A DNA stretch of 64,000 bases from G963666895 sp963666895. GTDB lineage: Bacteria > Desulfobacterota > Desulfovibrionia > Desulfovibrionales > Desulfovibrionaceae. Each line of letters starts with the position of its first letter. The first letter of the stretch is position 1. Position numbers and translations under genes: made by a program. Shown here one piece after another: positions 24,798-36,468 of this stretch. The notes beneath the pieces are model-generated. The model did not search any database. It worked only from the letters and a program-made list of their open reading frames with translations, and was not told the DNA's origin. The stretch is from contig CAXXNS010000009.1 of the NCBI GenBank assembly GCA_963666895.2, forward strand, positions 124,001 to 188,000. The letters run 5' to 3'.

Positions 24798-27293
24798 GTG
24801 GTCGGCCGGGGCCGGTTTGACGAATCCGACTCCGGACGCGGCCTGCCCGGGCTGCTGCCCTGGCAGGTTCTTCTTCTCGTCGTTGTCTGCGGCATCCTGG
24901 CCCTGCACTTCCCCGTGCCCGGTCTGGCCGGGTGTGTCCTGGTCCTGTGGGCCGTCCGACGCCTGGGCGCCTGGCCTCCTTTCGGCCGCTCCTTCCTGCT
25001 CGCCGCCGTGTTCCTCCTGGCCTTTGGCTACGCGTGGATACGCCTGCCCGCTCCGGCTCCGGAGCCGCCCCAGTGGATGGCCCGGGGCGAGAAGGTCATG
25101 GTGTCCGGGGTGGTGGCCCAGGTCCGCTCCCGGTACCAGGGCAAGCTGCGCGTCCTGTTGGATCAGGTGCGGGTGGAGCGCGAGCAGGGTGGCACCGAAG
25201 TCTTGTCCGAACCTTTGCCTGGACGGTTGGCCTGGACCTGGGAGGAGCCCACGGGCCGTCCCCTGCCCGGGCAGACGATTCGTTTGCAGGGGAGGGTCTG
25301 GCCCGTGCGCTGGTACGCCAATCCCGGGCCAGGGGACTACGACTTTCAGCAGCGTACCCAGGGTGTCTACTGGCGCACTTATTCCCGCGGCGACAAAGGC
25401 GTGGCCCTGGGCCCGCCGCCGTCCGGCTCCCTGTCCGGCCTGCGCCTAGCCCTTCTGGACAAGGTGCGGGAGGGCCTGCCTGATTCCCCGGGCGGGGCCA
25501 CGGTCCTGGCCCTGCTGTTCGGCGACCGGTCCGGCGTGGACGTGGACCAGTACGAGCTCATGGCCTCGGCTGGGCTGGCCCACACCCTGGCCCTGTCCGG
25601 GCTGCACGTGGGCTTCGTCGTTCTGCTGGGCTTCGGCCTGGCCCGGCTGGCCGGCCTGATCCGGCCCCGCGTCTATCTGCGTGTTCCCAGGCCCAGGCTG
25701 GGTGTGACCCTGGCCGCGCCCCTGGTCCTGGCTTACCTCTGGCTGGGCGAGGCCAGCCCCTCCCTGGTGCGGGCCTCGGTCATGTTCGGGTTCTGGGGCG
25801 TGCTGCTACTCATGGGCCGGAGCAGGGTGCTCGTGGACGGGCTGTTTTTGGCCGTGGCCCTGATCCTGGCCGTCACGCCCCTGGCCCTGTTCGATCTGCG
25901 GCTGCAATATTCGGCCCTGGCAGTGGCTGGCATCGCCGTGGCCGTGCCCTGGTCCACGCGGCTGCAACGAGTCTTGGCCGGTCCAGGAGGAATATGGCGG
26001 TGCGTGGCCGCCTGGGCCGCGGCCCTGTTGTGCATCAGCCTGGCCGCCAATTTGGCCACCCTGCCGCTGACGGCCTGGTATTTCGGCCGACTGACCCCCA
26101 ACCTGCTGCTCAACGTTCTGTGGATCCCCCTGCTGGGACTGGCGGTCATGCCTTTGGCCGTGTCCGGGCTGGTTCTGACGGCCGTGCTGCCCGGAGCCGG
26201 GGGATGGCTGCTGCACGGGGCGGCCGGGATCATGGACGGGATGTTGTGGTGTCTGGCCCAGTTGGCCCAGTGGCAGGCCTTTCCCCGGGTGGCCCTGCTC
26301 AGGCCCTGGTGGCCGTCCATGCTCGGACTGGGCCTGGTCCTGGTGGCCGTGGTGGCGGCGCTGTCGCGCCGCAGGCGCGGTCCGGACTGGGCGCTGGTCC
26401 TGGTAGGGACCGTGCTGCTGTTGGTCCCGTCCGTGGCCGGTCTGGCCCGGGACCTGCGGCCCGAGGTGCGCCTGGTCGTGCTGGACGTGGGCAAGGGCCA
26501 GGCCCTGGTGGTCATGGCCCCGGGCGGCGTACGCTGGGTCATTGACGGCGGGGGCAGCGGCAGCGGGCAGTTCGACGTGGGCGAGGGCGTGGTGGAACCG
26601 TACCTGACCCATGGCCGTCCGCCACGGCTGGAGGGCGCGGTGCTCACCCATCCCCACCTGGACCACTACCAGGGCGTGGTCTGGCTGCTGAACAATTTCC
26701 AGGTCCGGGCCTACGCGCACAATGGCCGCCCTATCCAGAGCAGCTACAAGGAACCCCTGGCGGTCGGGCTGGCGCGCAACGGCCTGGAGCCGGTGAAGCT
26801 CTCGGCCGGGCAGGAGTTGGTCCTCAACCCGGGGCAGGGCGGGGATCTGGTCCTGGAAACGCTTCATCCGTCCCGTCCCACAGGTTCGCTGTCCACCAAC
26901 GACGCCTCCCTGGTTCTGCGCCTGGTCTGGCGGGGCAGGCCTCTGGCCCTGCTGCCCGCGGACGTGGAGGCCGAGGGCATTCAGGTATTGCTGGCGTCCG
27001 GATTTGGTCTGGACGCCGAGGTCCTGGTCCTGCCGCACCACGGCAGCCACGGCAGCCTGAGTCCGGATTTGTACCGGGCCGTGGGCCCGGAGTTGGCTGT
27101 GGCCAGCCACGCCTGGGGTGGGAATTCCGAGCTGCCCGCGCCCGAGGTGCGCCAGGTCCTGGACGGGCTGGGCATCCCCCTGTTGACCACGGCGGAGCAG
27201 GGCATGGTGGAAATGGCTTGGTCCTGGGACCGGCCCGGCTTCCGGGTGGCCACCTTCCGTGCCGGTCCGTGGACCCCGGGCGGGAGCGACTGA
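24798..27293 (+). CDS. comEC: ComEC/Rec2-family DNA-uptake channel protein
   Basis: An 831-residue polytopic membrane protein predicted to carry single-stranded DNA across the inner membrane. An N-terminal DUF4131-like part with OB-fold-like segment (about 75-200) precedes the competence domain, with a dozen or so membrane helices (about 225-540; LAHTLALSGLHVGFVVLLGF is its signature). A C-terminal metallo-beta-lactamase-like domain follows (about 560-820; LTHPHLDHYQGVV and LPHHGSHGS). GTG 24798 has GGGAG upstream. Complete and apparently intact; no other competence genes are nearby. Confidence 0.93.
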   Translation: MVGRGRFDESDSGRGLPGLLPWQVLLLVVVCGILALHFPVPGLAGCVLVLWAVRRLGAWPPFGRSFLLAAVFLLAFGYAWIRLPAPAPEPPQWMARGEKVMVSGVVAQVRSRYQGKLRVLLDQVRVEREQGGTEVLSEPLPGRLAWTWEEPTGRPLPGQTIRLQGRVWPVRWYANPGPGDYDFQQRTQGVYWRTYSRGDKGVALGPPPSGSLSGLRLALLDKVREGLPDSPGGATVLALLFGDRSGVDVDQYELMASAGLAHTLALSGLHVGFVVLLGFGLARLAGLIRPRVYLRVPRPRLGVTLAAPLVLAYLWLGEASPSLVRASVMFGFWGVLLLMGRSRVLVDGLFLAVALILAVTPLALFDLRLQYSALAVAGIAVAVPWSTRLQRVLAGPGGIWRCVAAWAAALLCISLAANLATLPLTAWYFGRLTPNLLLNVLWIPLLGLAVMPLAVSGLVLTAVLPGAGGWLLHGAAGIMDGMLWCLAQLAQWQAFPRVALLRPWWPSMLGLGLVLVAVVAALSRRRRGPDWALVLVGTVLLLVPSVAGLARDLRPEVRLVVLDVGKGQALVVMAPGGVRWVIDGGGSGSGQFDVGEGVVEPYLTHGRPPRLEGAVLTHPHLDHYQGVVWLLNNFQVRAYAHNGRPIQSSYKEPLAVGLARNGLEPVKLSAGQELVLNPGQGGDLVLETLHPSRPTGSLSTNDASLVLRLVWRGRPLALLPADVEAEGIQVLLASGFGLDAEVLVLPHHGSHGSLSPDLYRAVGPELAVASHAWGGNSELPAPEVRQVLDGLGIPLLTTAEQGMVEMAWSWDRPGFRVATFRAGPWTPGGSD

Positions 27294-27403
27294 GCCCGGG
27301 AGGGCGGCGGATCGTATGTTTTCCGGCAGCGTTGCTTTTCCCTGATGAGCAAGGTAAAGCAATTGAGGTTGTTTGGGCGTGAGGGATCGTAGGGAGGCAT
27401 GCC

Positions 27404-28243
27404 TTGCTCATACGATGCTGGGGGGCGCGGGGGTCCATACCTGTTTCCGGCCCTGAATTCGTGAAATACGGTGGCGACACCACCTGTATGGAAGTCCGCA
27501 GCAGCGAGGGCGCGGTCATCGTGGTGGACGCCGGTTCCGGCATCCGGCGGCTGGCCAACCAATTGCTGGCCGAGGGCGTGCTGGAATACAATTTCTTCTT
27601 CACCCACTCCCACTGGGACCACATCCTGGGATTTCCCTTTTTCAAGCCCCTGTATTCCGAAGACGCGCGGATCATCATTCACGGCTGCAACCTGCACCAG
27701 GGCGACATGGAGCAGCTCCTGTCCCGGACCATGACCGCGCCCTACTTCCCGGTTCCCTACAACCAGATCAAGGCCGGCATCGAATACGCCCCGGCCTGCG
27801 TCACCTCCCTGAAGATCGGCTCGGTCACGGTGACCTCCATCCCCCTGTCCCATCCCAATCTGGGCATGGGCTACGGGTTCGAGGAGAACGGCAAACGGTT
27901 CGTATTCCTCACGGACAACGAGATATCCCACATCCACCAGGGCGGACGCCCCCGGGAGGAGTACGTGGAGTTCGCCCGGGGCGCGGATTTGCTCTTCCAC
28001 GACGCCGAGTACCTGCCCGAGGAATATGAGTTGAAAAAGACCTGGGGCCATTCCCACTACCTGGCCGCCCTGGACCTGGCCCTGGAGGCCGGAGTGGCCC
28101 GGTTCGGCCTGTACCACCACAACCAGGACAGGCCCGACGACGGGGTGGATCGCATGGTGGAACACTGCCGGGAAGTGATCCGTGAGCGGGGCGCCGCACT
28201 GGAGTGTTTCGCGGTTGCCCAGGATTTTGAACTCCCGTTATAG
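27404..28243 (+). CDS. MBL-fold metallo-hydrolase (TaR3-like)
   Basis: A 279-residue metallo-beta-lactamase-fold hydrolase. Motifs: N-terminal CWGARGSIPVSGPEFVKYGG, typical of a phosphodiesterase-like MBL branch; VVDAGSG; the zinc motif FTHSHWDHILGF; SHPN; LFHDAEY; and HSHYLAALDLA near the C terminus. TTG 27404 is the best start in this frame, preceded by AGGGAGG; an overlapping ATG at 27399 is out of frame. The likely substrate is a cyclic or phosphodiester compound, but this is not shown. The CheY-like gene follows about 110 bases later. Confidence 0.85.
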   Translation: MLIRCWGARGSIPVSGPEFVKYGGDTTCMEVRSSEGAVIVVDAGSGIRRLANQLLAEGVLEYNFFFTHSHWDHILGFPFFKPLYSEDARIIIHGCNLHQGDMEQLLSRTMTAPYFPVPYNQIKAGIEYAPACVTSLKIGSVTVTSIPLSHPNLGMGYGFEENGKRFVFLTDNEISHIHQGGRPREEYVEFARGADLLFHDAEYLPEEYELKKTWGHSHYLAALDLALEAGVARFGLYHHNQDRPDDGVDRMVEHCREVIRERGAALECFAVAQDFELPL

Positions 28244-28354
28244 CTGATTGTTTTTCCTGGAGGCGTTGATACCCCTTGCCTTTTTCTTGCGGAAGTGGCA
28301 AACAAATCGGGCCGCGAGACGAATTTTTGGCTTGACCGGGACAGGGGGTATGGC

Positions 28355-28762
28355 ATGCGCGCGCTCATCGTTGATGACGATTTTTATTCCCGCAGCATCA
28401 TCCACGACCTTCTCCGGGTCCATGCTTCCTGCGACATAGCGGTAAACGGCGAAGAAGCCGTGTTCGCCTTCAAGAAGGCGCTCAAGGAAGGCGGCAGCTA
28501 CGACCTCATCTGCCTGGATCTGGTCATGCCCGAGATGGACGGGCACCAGGCCCTGCGCGAGATCCGGGCCATCGAGCGCGAGATGGACGTGACTCCCCAG
28601 CAAGAGGTCAAGGTCATCGTCACCACCATGCTTGACGACAAGAAGGAAACCCACGACGCCTTCTTTTTGGGCGGGGCCACCTCCTATCTGGTCAAGCCCA
28701 TCGACGAGGCCAAATTGATGGCCGAACTGGTCAGCCTCAACCTCCTCGCCACACCTGTCTAA
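28355..28762 (+). CDS. Single-domain CheY-like response regulator
   Basis: A 135-residue stand-alone receiver domain. The acidic pair DD (residues 8-9) is in ALIVDDDF, the phospho-acceptor Asp55 is in LICLDLVMPEMDG, the switch Thr lies in VTTMLDD and the conserved Lys in YLVKPID. There is no output domain, so it acts by protein-protein contact, like CheY or Spo0F. ATG 28355 follows AGGGGG. No histidine kinase lies nearby; its partner is elsewhere. Confidence 0.92.
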   Translation: MRALIVDDDFYSRSIIHDLLRVHASCDIAVNGEEAVFAFKKALKEGGSYDLICLDLVMPEMDGHQALREIRAIEREMDVTPQQEVKVIVTTMLDDKKETHDAFFLGGATSYLVKPIDEAKLMAELVSLNLLATPV

Positions 28763-28792
28763 TAGCCGCCTTCCGGGCCCGTGGCCCGTACG

Positions 28793-28821
28793 TTGCGGTT
28801 CCCACGGAAAAGGACTATATG
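28793..28821 (+). promoter_or_regulatory. Candidate promoter ahead of ricT
   Basis: TTGCGG (28793-28798) and TATATG (28816-28821) lie 17 bases apart. The expected transcript start near 28828 is followed at once by the hairpin/T-run at 28838-28860 and then by ricT at 28880. Confidence 0.4.
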
Positions 28822-28837
28822 TGTAGTCTGTGCCGTC

Positions 28838-28860
28838 GCCCCCCAACACGGGGCTTTTTT
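28838..28860 (+). terminator. Intrinsic terminator or attenuator between the CheY-like gene and ricT
   Basis: GCCCC (28838-28842) pairs with GGGGC (28850-28854) around CCAACAC and is followed by six T. It is 76 bases beyond the CheY-like gene and 20 bases before ricT, inside the likely ricT leader. It could end the upstream transcript or attenuate ricT-metG. Confidence 0.6.
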
Positions 28861-28879
28861 ATGCGGCCAAGGATGGACA

Positions 28880-29971
28880 ATGAGCCAATTGCTCGGGATA
28901 AAGTTCAACGACTACGGTCAAATATATTACTTCTCCTCCGGGCCGTTCGTGGTGGAGAAGGGCCAGAGCGTGCTGGTCAAGACCGAGCAGGGCATGGGCC
29001 TCGGCACCGTGGCCTCGGTCAACATCGGCGAGGAAGGCGAAGAGATCGAGTCCGGCCACGAGACCATCTACCGGTTGGCCAACGACAAGGACTTCGAGTC
29101 CAAGGCCGAGAACGACTCCCTGGCCCGCGAGGCCCACTCCTTCTGCCGGAAGTGCATCGAGACCCACGGCCTGGAGATGAAGTTGGTGGACGTGGAGGTG
29201 TTCTTCGACCGCTCCAAGATGATCTTCTACTTCACCGCGCCCGGGCGCATCGATTTCCGGGAGCTCATCAAGGACCTGGTCAAGGAGTACCGTACGCGCA
29301 TTGAACTGCGGCAGATCGGTGTGCGCCACGAGACCCAGATGCTCGGGGCCATTGGAAACTGCGGCCAGCTCTGCTGCTGCCGTCGGTTTCTGCGCAAGTT
29401 CGTGCCCGTGACCATCAAGATGGCCAAGGAACAGAACCTGTTCCTCAACCCGACTAAGATTTCCGGCATCTGCGGCCGTCTGCTCTGCTGCCTGTCCTAC
29501 GAGCAGCAGGGGTACGAGGAGTTCAACCGCAAGGCCCCCAAGGTGGGCAAGCGGTTCTCCACCTCCCTGGGCAGCGTCAAGGTCATCCGGACCAACTTCT
29601 TCCGCAAGACCCTGACCTTCATCCCGGAGAACGGCCCTGAGCAGGAGGTGGACCTGGACCAGTGGCAGGAGTTGCGCCAGGCCCCGGACAACCGGCGCGA
29701 GGACCGTCCGTCCCGCAGCCTGTCCAAGGAGGCTCCGCGCACCGAAGAGCCCGCGGCCGAGTCCGCTCCCGAACCCTTGTCCGAGCCCGAGGCCGAATCC
29801 CCGGCGGAGCCCGAAGCACAGTCCGCGCCCGAGTCCGAGGGCCAGGCGGCCGACGCCAAACCGTCCAAGCCCCCTTCCGGCCAGCGTACCGCCAAGAGCG
29901 GCAAGGGGCCCGGCCGCCGTTCCCGCAGGGGACGCAAGCGCAGCCGTCCGGCAAAGAACTCCGGCTCCTGA
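28880..29971 (+). CDS. ricT: PSP1-domain protein, RicT (YaaT) family
   Basis: A 363-residue cytosolic protein with a PSP1 domain (about 1-270). The Cys-rich signature appears as GNCGQLCCCRRF and ISGICGRLLCCLSYEQ, which in B. subtilis RicT helps hold Fe-S clusters in the RicAFT complex that promotes RNase Y-dependent RNA processing. Outside Firmicutes its role is unknown. The C-terminal tail (about 285-363) is disordered: first acidic Pro/Glu/Ala repeats, then a strongly basic end (GRRSRRGRKRSRP) likely to bind nucleic acid. ATG 28880 follows AAGGA. It lies 34 bases before metG. Confidence 0.88.
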   Translation: MSQLLGIKFNDYGQIYYFSSGPFVVEKGQSVLVKTEQGMGLGTVASVNIGEEGEEIESGHETIYRLANDKDFESKAENDSLAREAHSFCRKCIETHGLEMKLVDVEVFFDRSKMIFYFTAPGRIDFRELIKDLVKEYRTRIELRQIGVRHETQMLGAIGNCGQLCCCRRFLRKFVPVTIKMAKEQNLFLNPTKISGICGRLLCCLSYEQQGYEEFNRKAPKVGKRFSTSLGSVKVIRTNFFRKTLTFIPENGPEQEVDLDQWQELRQAPDNRREDRPSRSLSKEAPRTEEPAAESAPEPLSEPEAESPAEPEAQSAPESEGQAADAKPSKPPSGQRTAKSGKGPGRRSRRGRKRSRPAKNSGS

Positions 29972-30005
29972 TCCGGATTTTCGATTTTCCCGCAAGGAGT
30001 GTTTT

Positions 30006-31955
30006 GTGGACCGATTCTACATCACGACGCCCATTTTCTACGTCAACGCCAAACCCCACCTGGGGCACGCCTATACGACCATCCTGGCCGACACCCTGAG
30101 CCGCTTCCACAAGCTCATGGGACGGGAGACCTATTTTCTCACCGGCACGGACGAGCACGGCGACAAGATCGTGCGCGCGGCCGAGGCCAATGGCGAGTCG
30201 GTCAAGGAATACGTGGACCGCATCAGCGGCTTGTTCAAGGACATGTGGCCCGACCTGGACGTGCAGAACGATGCCTTTATCCGCACCACGGACCCCAAGC
30301 ACGTCAAGGTGGTCCAGGAAATCCTTCAAAAGGTCTACGACTCCGGGGACATCTACTTCGGAGAATACGGCGGCCACTACTGCTTCGGGTGCGAGCGCTT
30401 CTACACCGAGAAGGAACTGGTGGACGGCAAGTGCCCCCAGCACGAGGTGGAGCCCGAGTACATCTCGGAGAAAAACTATTTTTTCAAGATGTCCAAGTAC
30501 CAGGACTGGCTCCTGGAGCACATCCGCAAGAACCCGGACTTCATTCGGCCCGAGCAGTACCGCAACGAAGTGGTCAGCCTGCTGGAGTCGGGCTCTCTGG
30601 AGGACCTGTGCATCTCCCGGCCCAAGTCCCGGCTGTCCTGGGGCATCGAGCTGCCCTTTGACTCGGACTACGTCTGCTACGTGTGGTTCGACGCGCTCAT
30701 CAACTACGTGACCGCGCTGGGCTGGCCCAAGGGCGACAAGTTCAAGAAGTTTTGGCCCGCGGCCAACCACCTGGTGGCCAAGGACATCCTCAAGCCCCAC
30801 GGCGTGTTCTGGCCGACCATGCTCAAGGCGGCCGGGATCGAGCCCTACCAGCACCTCAACGTGCACGGCTACTGGCTGGTCAAGGACACCAAGATGTCCA
30901 AGAGCCTGGGCAACGTCATCGAGCCCCTGGACATGATCAAGACCTACGGCCTGTCCGCGTTCCGCTACTTCCTGCTCAGGGAAATGAGCTTCGGCGCGGA
31001 CGCCAGCTTCTCCGAGGAGGCCCTGGTGGGGCGGCTCAACGCCGACCTGGCCAACGACCTGGGCAACCTGTTCAACCGCTCCCTGGCCATGACGCACAAG
31101 TACTGCGGCGGCGAGGTGCCGGTGCCGGACGAGGCCGAGGAGATGGAGGACGTGGAGATCAAGAAGCTGGGGCGCGAGGCCATGGCCCGGTTCCAGGAGA
31201 ACTTCGAGAACTTCCGTTTTTCCCGCGGCCTGGAGGAGTTTTGGGCCCTGGTGCGCGGGCTCAACAAGTACATCGACACGGTCCAGCCCTGGGCCCTGTT
31301 CAAGGGCAAGAAGACCAAGCGGCTGTCCACCGTGCTCTACATCCTGCTGGAGAACATGCGTAAGATCGCGGTTCATCTCTGGCCGGTCATGCCCCAGGCC
31401 GCCGAGGACATGCTGGCCCAGCTGGGCCTGGAGTTCGACCCGGCCAAGTACGACCTGACCAAGGAGCTGGACGCCTGGGGACTGCTGGAGCAGGGCAGCA
31501 AATTGGCCAAGGCCTCCAACCTGTTCCCCCGGGTGGACCTGGAAGCCAAGGAAGAGGCCAAGGCGGAGCCCAAGGCTCAGGCCAAGGGCAAGGTAAAAGA
31601 GGGCAAGGACAAGGCGGCGAGTAACGGGCCCGTGGCCGAGTTCGAGGACTTCCAGAAGCTGGACCTGCGCGTGGGCACGGTGCTCGGTGCGGACAAGCAT
31701 CCGGACGCGGACAAGCTGCTCCTGGTCCAGGTGGACCTGGGCGAGGGCGAGCCCAGGCAGGTGGTGGCGGGCATGGCCGAGTACTTCTCCCCGGACGACC
31801 TGGCCGGACGCCAGGTGGTGATGGTGGCCAACTTGAAGCCCCGCAAGATTCGCAAGCAGCTGTCCCAGGGCATGATCCTGGCCGTGAAGACCGACAAGGG
31901 CATGGAGCTGCTCACGCCTTCCGGCGAAGTTCCGCCCGGCGGCAAGGTCAGCTAG
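30006..31955 (+). CDS. metG: Methionyl-tRNA synthetase with C-terminal tRNA-binding domain
   Basis: A 649-residue class I synthetase charging tRNA-Met. The HIGH-type site is in KPHLGHAYTT, the zinc knuckle is CFGCERFYTEKELVDGKCPQH (third pair C-x2-H) and the KMSKS motif is DTKMSKSLGN. An Ala/Lys/Glu-rich linker (about 510-540) leads to a Trbp111-like OB domain (about 545-649; DFQKLDLRVGTVL, LSQGMILAV). The GTG start has AAGGAGT upstream. Just after the stop lies an unusual AT palindrome flanked by a degenerate repeat of the last 22 bases of the gene. Confidence 0.96.
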   Translation: MDRFYITTPIFYVNAKPHLGHAYTTILADTLSRFHKLMGRETYFLTGTDEHGDKIVRAAEANGESVKEYVDRISGLFKDMWPDLDVQNDAFIRTTDPKHVKVVQEILQKVYDSGDIYFGEYGGHYCFGCERFYTEKELVDGKCPQHEVEPEYISEKNYFFKMSKYQDWLLEHIRKNPDFIRPEQYRNEVVSLLESGSLEDLCISRPKSRLSWGIELPFDSDYVCYVWFDALINYVTALGWPKGDKFKKFWPAANHLVAKDILKPHGVFWPTMLKAAGIEPYQHLNVHGYWLVKDTKMSKSLGNVIEPLDMIKTYGLSAFRYFLLREMSFGADASFSEEALVGRLNADLANDLGNLFNRSLAMTHKYCGGEVPVPDEAEEMEDVEIKKLGREAMARFQENFENFRFSRGLEEFWALVRGLNKYIDTVQPWALFKGKKTKRLSTVLYILLENMRKIAVHLWPVMPQAAEDMLAQLGLEFDPAKYDLTKELDAWGLLEQGSKLAKASNLFPRVDLEAKEEAKAEPKAQAKGKVKEGKDKAASNGPVAEFEDFQKLDLRVGTVLGADKHPDADKLLLVQVDLGEGEPRQVVAGMAEYFSPDDLAGRQVVMVANLKPRKIRKQLSQGMILAVKTDKGMELLTPSGEVPPGGKVS

Positions 31956-32025
31956 AAAAATGATTTTTGTTCTATAATAATAAATTATTATAGAGTATGG
32001 GTTGCCCGGCGGAAAAGTCAGCCAG
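31934..32025. repeat. Imperfect direct repeat of the metG 3' end around an AT-rich palindrome
   Basis: The last 22 bases of metG including the stop (31934-31955) recur at 32004-32025 with 19 of 22 identical. Between them is an AT-rich stretch with a perfect inverted repeat, TCTATAATAAT (31971-31981) and ATTATTATAGA (31984-31994), separated by two A. The layout suggests a small insertion or a tandem duplication that was later modified. Confidence 0.7.
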
Positions 32026-32044
32026 CTGTATCCACGAAACAAGA

Positions 32045-32070
32045 AACCCCGGTCCAGGCCGGGGTTTTTT
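32045..32070 (+). terminator. Rho-independent terminator after metG
   Basis: AACCCCGG (32045-32052) pairs with CCGGGGTT (32059-32066), loop TCCAGG, then further T. The preceding A-run lets it also work for the convergent minus-strand gene whose stop codon is at 32070. Confidence 0.85.
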
Positions 32071-33032
32071 CATGCGTGATTCCGGAGCTTGAGTTCCATT
32101 GGGTGCGGGTTGAGATAGACCTGGGAAGCCAGGTAGGGCTGCTGGTATTTGCGAACGTAGTGGTTGATGAGCGTCACGGGCACGATGAGCGGGATCAGGC
32201 CGTTGGCGTGGGCCTCGATGACCTCCTTGAGCTCGGCCTTCTCGTCCCCTGAAAGCTGGTTCTTGAAATAGCCCAGACAGTGCTCCAGAACGTTGCGGTG
32301 CTGTTTGAGCGTGGCCTTGCGTTTGAGCGAGCCCATGAGGTCGGCCAGGTATTCGGCGGCCAGCCCGTCCATGTCCCGGCTCTTGCCATGCGCCACCAGC
32401 CTGCCCAGCCTGCGGTACCCCTCCACGTTGTGGGCCATGACCAACAGCTTATGCCTGGCGTGGAATTCCACCAGCCCGCCAAGGCTGATTCCCGCGCGTT
32501 CCAACTCGCGCCAGCGATGCATGACGAACACCCGCTCCAGGAAGTTCTCCCGCAGCCCGGCGTCGTTCAAGCGCCCTTCGTCCTCCACGGGCAGATGCGG
32601 GAAGCGCTCCATGAACAGGGCCGCGAAGATGCCCGAGCCCGTGCGCGCGGCCGGGCCGCCGCCAACCGGGTAGACCTTGACCCGCTCCATGCCCGAGGAC
32701 GGGGAGTCCTTTTTGAACACGTACCCGCACAGCCTCTCGCCGGCCAGCTCGTCCAGGCGCGTGCGGCACCAGGTCCGCATGCGCTCGGTCAGGTCGATCC
32801 GGGTCTTTTGGGTCATGAGCCGGGGATCGGCCGGGTCGCCCTCCAGCCGCATAGCCTCCCGGGGCACGCCCAACCCCACCTCCACCTCGGGGCAGACCGG
32901 CACGAATTCCACCAACGGGCCGAGCACGTCCATGAGCCAGCGGTCGCGCTTGTGCCCGCCGTCGTAGCGCACGCTTTGGCCCGTGAGGCAGGTGCTGACG
33001 CCCAGCCTGGGCCGGGGAGGGGAAAGGTCCAT
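32070..33032 (-). CDS. DUF523 / DUF1722 (YbgA-like) protein
   Basis: A 320-residue two-domain protein. N-terminal DUF523 (about 8-150) starts LGVSTCLTGQSVRYDGGHKR and contains CPEVEVGLGVPRE, the typical Cys-bearing signature. C-terminal DUF1722/YbgA (about 190-310) has FHARHKLLVMAHN and a YxxP-type end (HYVRKYQQPYLASQVYLNPH). This fusion is common in proteobacteria; a role in DNA repair or thiol/metal chemistry has been proposed but is unproven. It has its own promoter region and converges on metG. Confidence 0.88.
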   Translation of the reverse strand: MDLSPPRPRLGVSTCLTGQSVRYDGGHKRDRWLMDVLGPLVEFVPVCPEVEVGLGVPREAMRLEGDPADPRLMTQKTRIDLTERMRTWCRTRLDELAGERLCGYVFKKDSPSSGMERVKVYPVGGGPAARTGSGIFAALFMERFPHLPVEDEGRLNDAGLRENFLERVFVMHRWRELERAGISLGGLVEFHARHKLLVMAHNVEGYRRLGRLVAHGKSRDMDGLAAEYLADLMGSLKRKATLKQHRNVLEHCLGYFKNQLSGDEKAELKEVIEAHANGLIPLIVPVTLINHYVRKYQQPYLASQVYLNPHPMELKLRNHA

Positions 33033-33137
33033 GCTCCCTGCCTAGCACAAGGCGCGGTTTCCGGCCAGCCCGGCGCGTGGTTTGTCTGAGGGCTTTTATC
33101 GTGTAAAACCGAACGGTTGAACACGGCCGGGCAACCC

Positions 33138-33166
33138 TTGCCCATCGGCCGCGAATGGCTTACATT
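33138..33166 (+). promoter_or_regulatory. Candidate promoter of the carB operon
   Basis: TTGCCC (33138-33143) and TACATT (33161-33166) are 17 bases apart, 54 bases ahead of the carB start. Both boxes are moderate matches. It is the only sizeable gap before a long co-directional run. Confidence 0.35.
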
Positions 33167-33220
33167 CCTAGGCTTCCTGAGGCTGGCTCGCAAACCCATA
33201 CCCATCCGGGGACATATTCC

Positions 33221-36463
<3,243 letters not shown>

Positions 36464-36468
36464 AGGGC

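Noticed and set aside
29720..29971. Separate small basic protein at the end of ricT
   Set aside because: It is in frame with the PSP1 domain and reads as an acidic then basic disordered tail, with no own ribosome site.
31971..31994. AT palindrome after metG as intrinsic terminator
   Set aside because: The stem is A-T only and a strong GC terminator lies 50 bases further on at 32045-32070.
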